Positions 63,889-64,000 of a stretch of 64,000 nt of DNA are shown one piece after another; position 1 is the stretch's first letter, and each line of letters begins with the position of its first letter. This DNA comes from Nocardioides donggukensis (GTDB lineage Bacteria; Actinomycetota; Actinomycetes; Propionibacteriales; Nocardioidaceae). The stretch lies in contig NZ_JACYXZ010000002.1 in the NCBI RefSeq assembly GCF_014842875.1, forward strand, positions 310,001-374,000. Reading direction: 5' to 3'. The notes beneath the pieces were generated by a model, which was not told the origin of the DNA, searched no databases, and saw only the letters and a list, made by a program, of their open reading frames with translations. The position numbers were made by a program, and so were the translations under genes.

Positions 63889-63909
63889 CCCGCTCAAGCC
63901 GATGAGGGG
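63889..63909. repeat. 21-bp direct repeat, right of mazEF
   Basis: This is an exact copy of 63266-63286. It lies 33 bp after the mazF stop. Sequences beyond the two copies do not match, so the repeat is an edge. Confidence 0.85.
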
Positions 63910-63950
63910 ACGAGCCTTCATGGAGGCGCGGAAGTGGGCACACTGTCGGC

Positions 63951-64000
63951 ATGCCGACGAGGAACAGTGGGACACCGAGGCGACGCAGTATCGACCAACT
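63951..64000 (+). CDS. Possible start of a gene leaving the window
   Basis: An ATG at 63951 opens a frame (MPTRNSGTPRRRSID) that continues past the window end. CACACT ends 6 nt before it, matching the leaderless promoter spacing of the region. An alternative frame from ATG 63920 is also open. Too little sequence is present to name a product. Confidence 0.3.
   Translation, partial: MPTRNSGTPRRRSIDQ

Overview
The window is a chromosomal segment from a high-GC actinobacterium, most likely of the Nocardioides type (Propionibacteriales). This is inferred, not proven. The evidence is very GC-rich coding DNA, an RbpA gene, a pafC-tatA-tatC-helY order like that of mycobacteria, adjacent lnt and ppm1 genes, an XRE-MurA fusion and many leaderless genes. 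No rRNA, tRNA, CRISPR array or insertion sequence was seen.

Region 1 (1-7.3 kb): the end of a PafC-type WYL regulator, the Tat translocase genes tatA and tatC, a hypothetical gene, a lipid kinase and the helicase helY. Convergent to helY lie an orphan UreF-like gene and a 5'-3' exonuclease. Region 2 (7.4-15.9 kb): an Lrp-type regulator and a MalY-type aminotransferase, then a lysine-catabolism block. The block has a lysine 2,3-aminomutase-like radical SAM gene reading one way; the other way reads an overlapping operon of 3,5-diaminohexanoate dehydrogenase, an amidohydrolase, both lysine 5,6-aminomutase subunits and a 3-aminobutyryl-CoA ammonia-lyase. The keto-amino-acid cleavage enzyme (Kce) expected in this pathway is not in the window. 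Region 3 (16.3-25.6 kb): lnt-ppm1-fxsA (envelope lipid and lipoprotein synthesis), rbpA, a UMF1 transporter, a glycerophosphodiesterase, an HTH-MurA fusion with a palindrome on its own -10 element, a zinc alcohol dehydrogenase and a hemerythrin.

Region 4 (25.6-35.1 kb): mixed genes. They include a PrmC-like methyltransferase, a short UvrA paralogue, an HTH/DUF2975 pair, a lipoprotein-type sortase, a lipoprotein cyclophilin, SRPBCC and OsmC proteins, a cysteine-free HesB-like protein, a quinone-type reductase and a ribbon-helix-helix-like protein with three tandem octamers at its promoter. Region 5 (35.1-51.8 kb): aminopeptidase N, a CHRD secreted protein, sbcD-sbcC, tldD-tldE, a hydrolase/methyltransferase pair, an overlapping three-gene glycosyltransferase-methyltransferase-cyclase-like operon, and a [3Fe-4S] ferredoxin with its reductase.

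Region 6 (51.9-64 kb): an MFS transporter, uvrB, a cardiolipin synthase-like gene, another MFS transporter, an AlkA-type glycosylase, a DUF4397-class F sortase-proline-rich membrane protein operon, and an ATP-dependent DNA ligase. The last 275 bp including the ligase 3' end are duplicated 393 bp downstream. A mazEF-type toxin-antitoxin pair follows, bracketed by 21-bp direct repeats derived from the ligase 3' end.

A theme across the window is promoter architecture. In more than twenty genes a TANNNT-like hexamer ends 6 or 7 nt before the start codon and no ribosome-binding site is present, so leaderless transcription looks common. Inside operons, genes mostly overlap by 1 to 4 nt.
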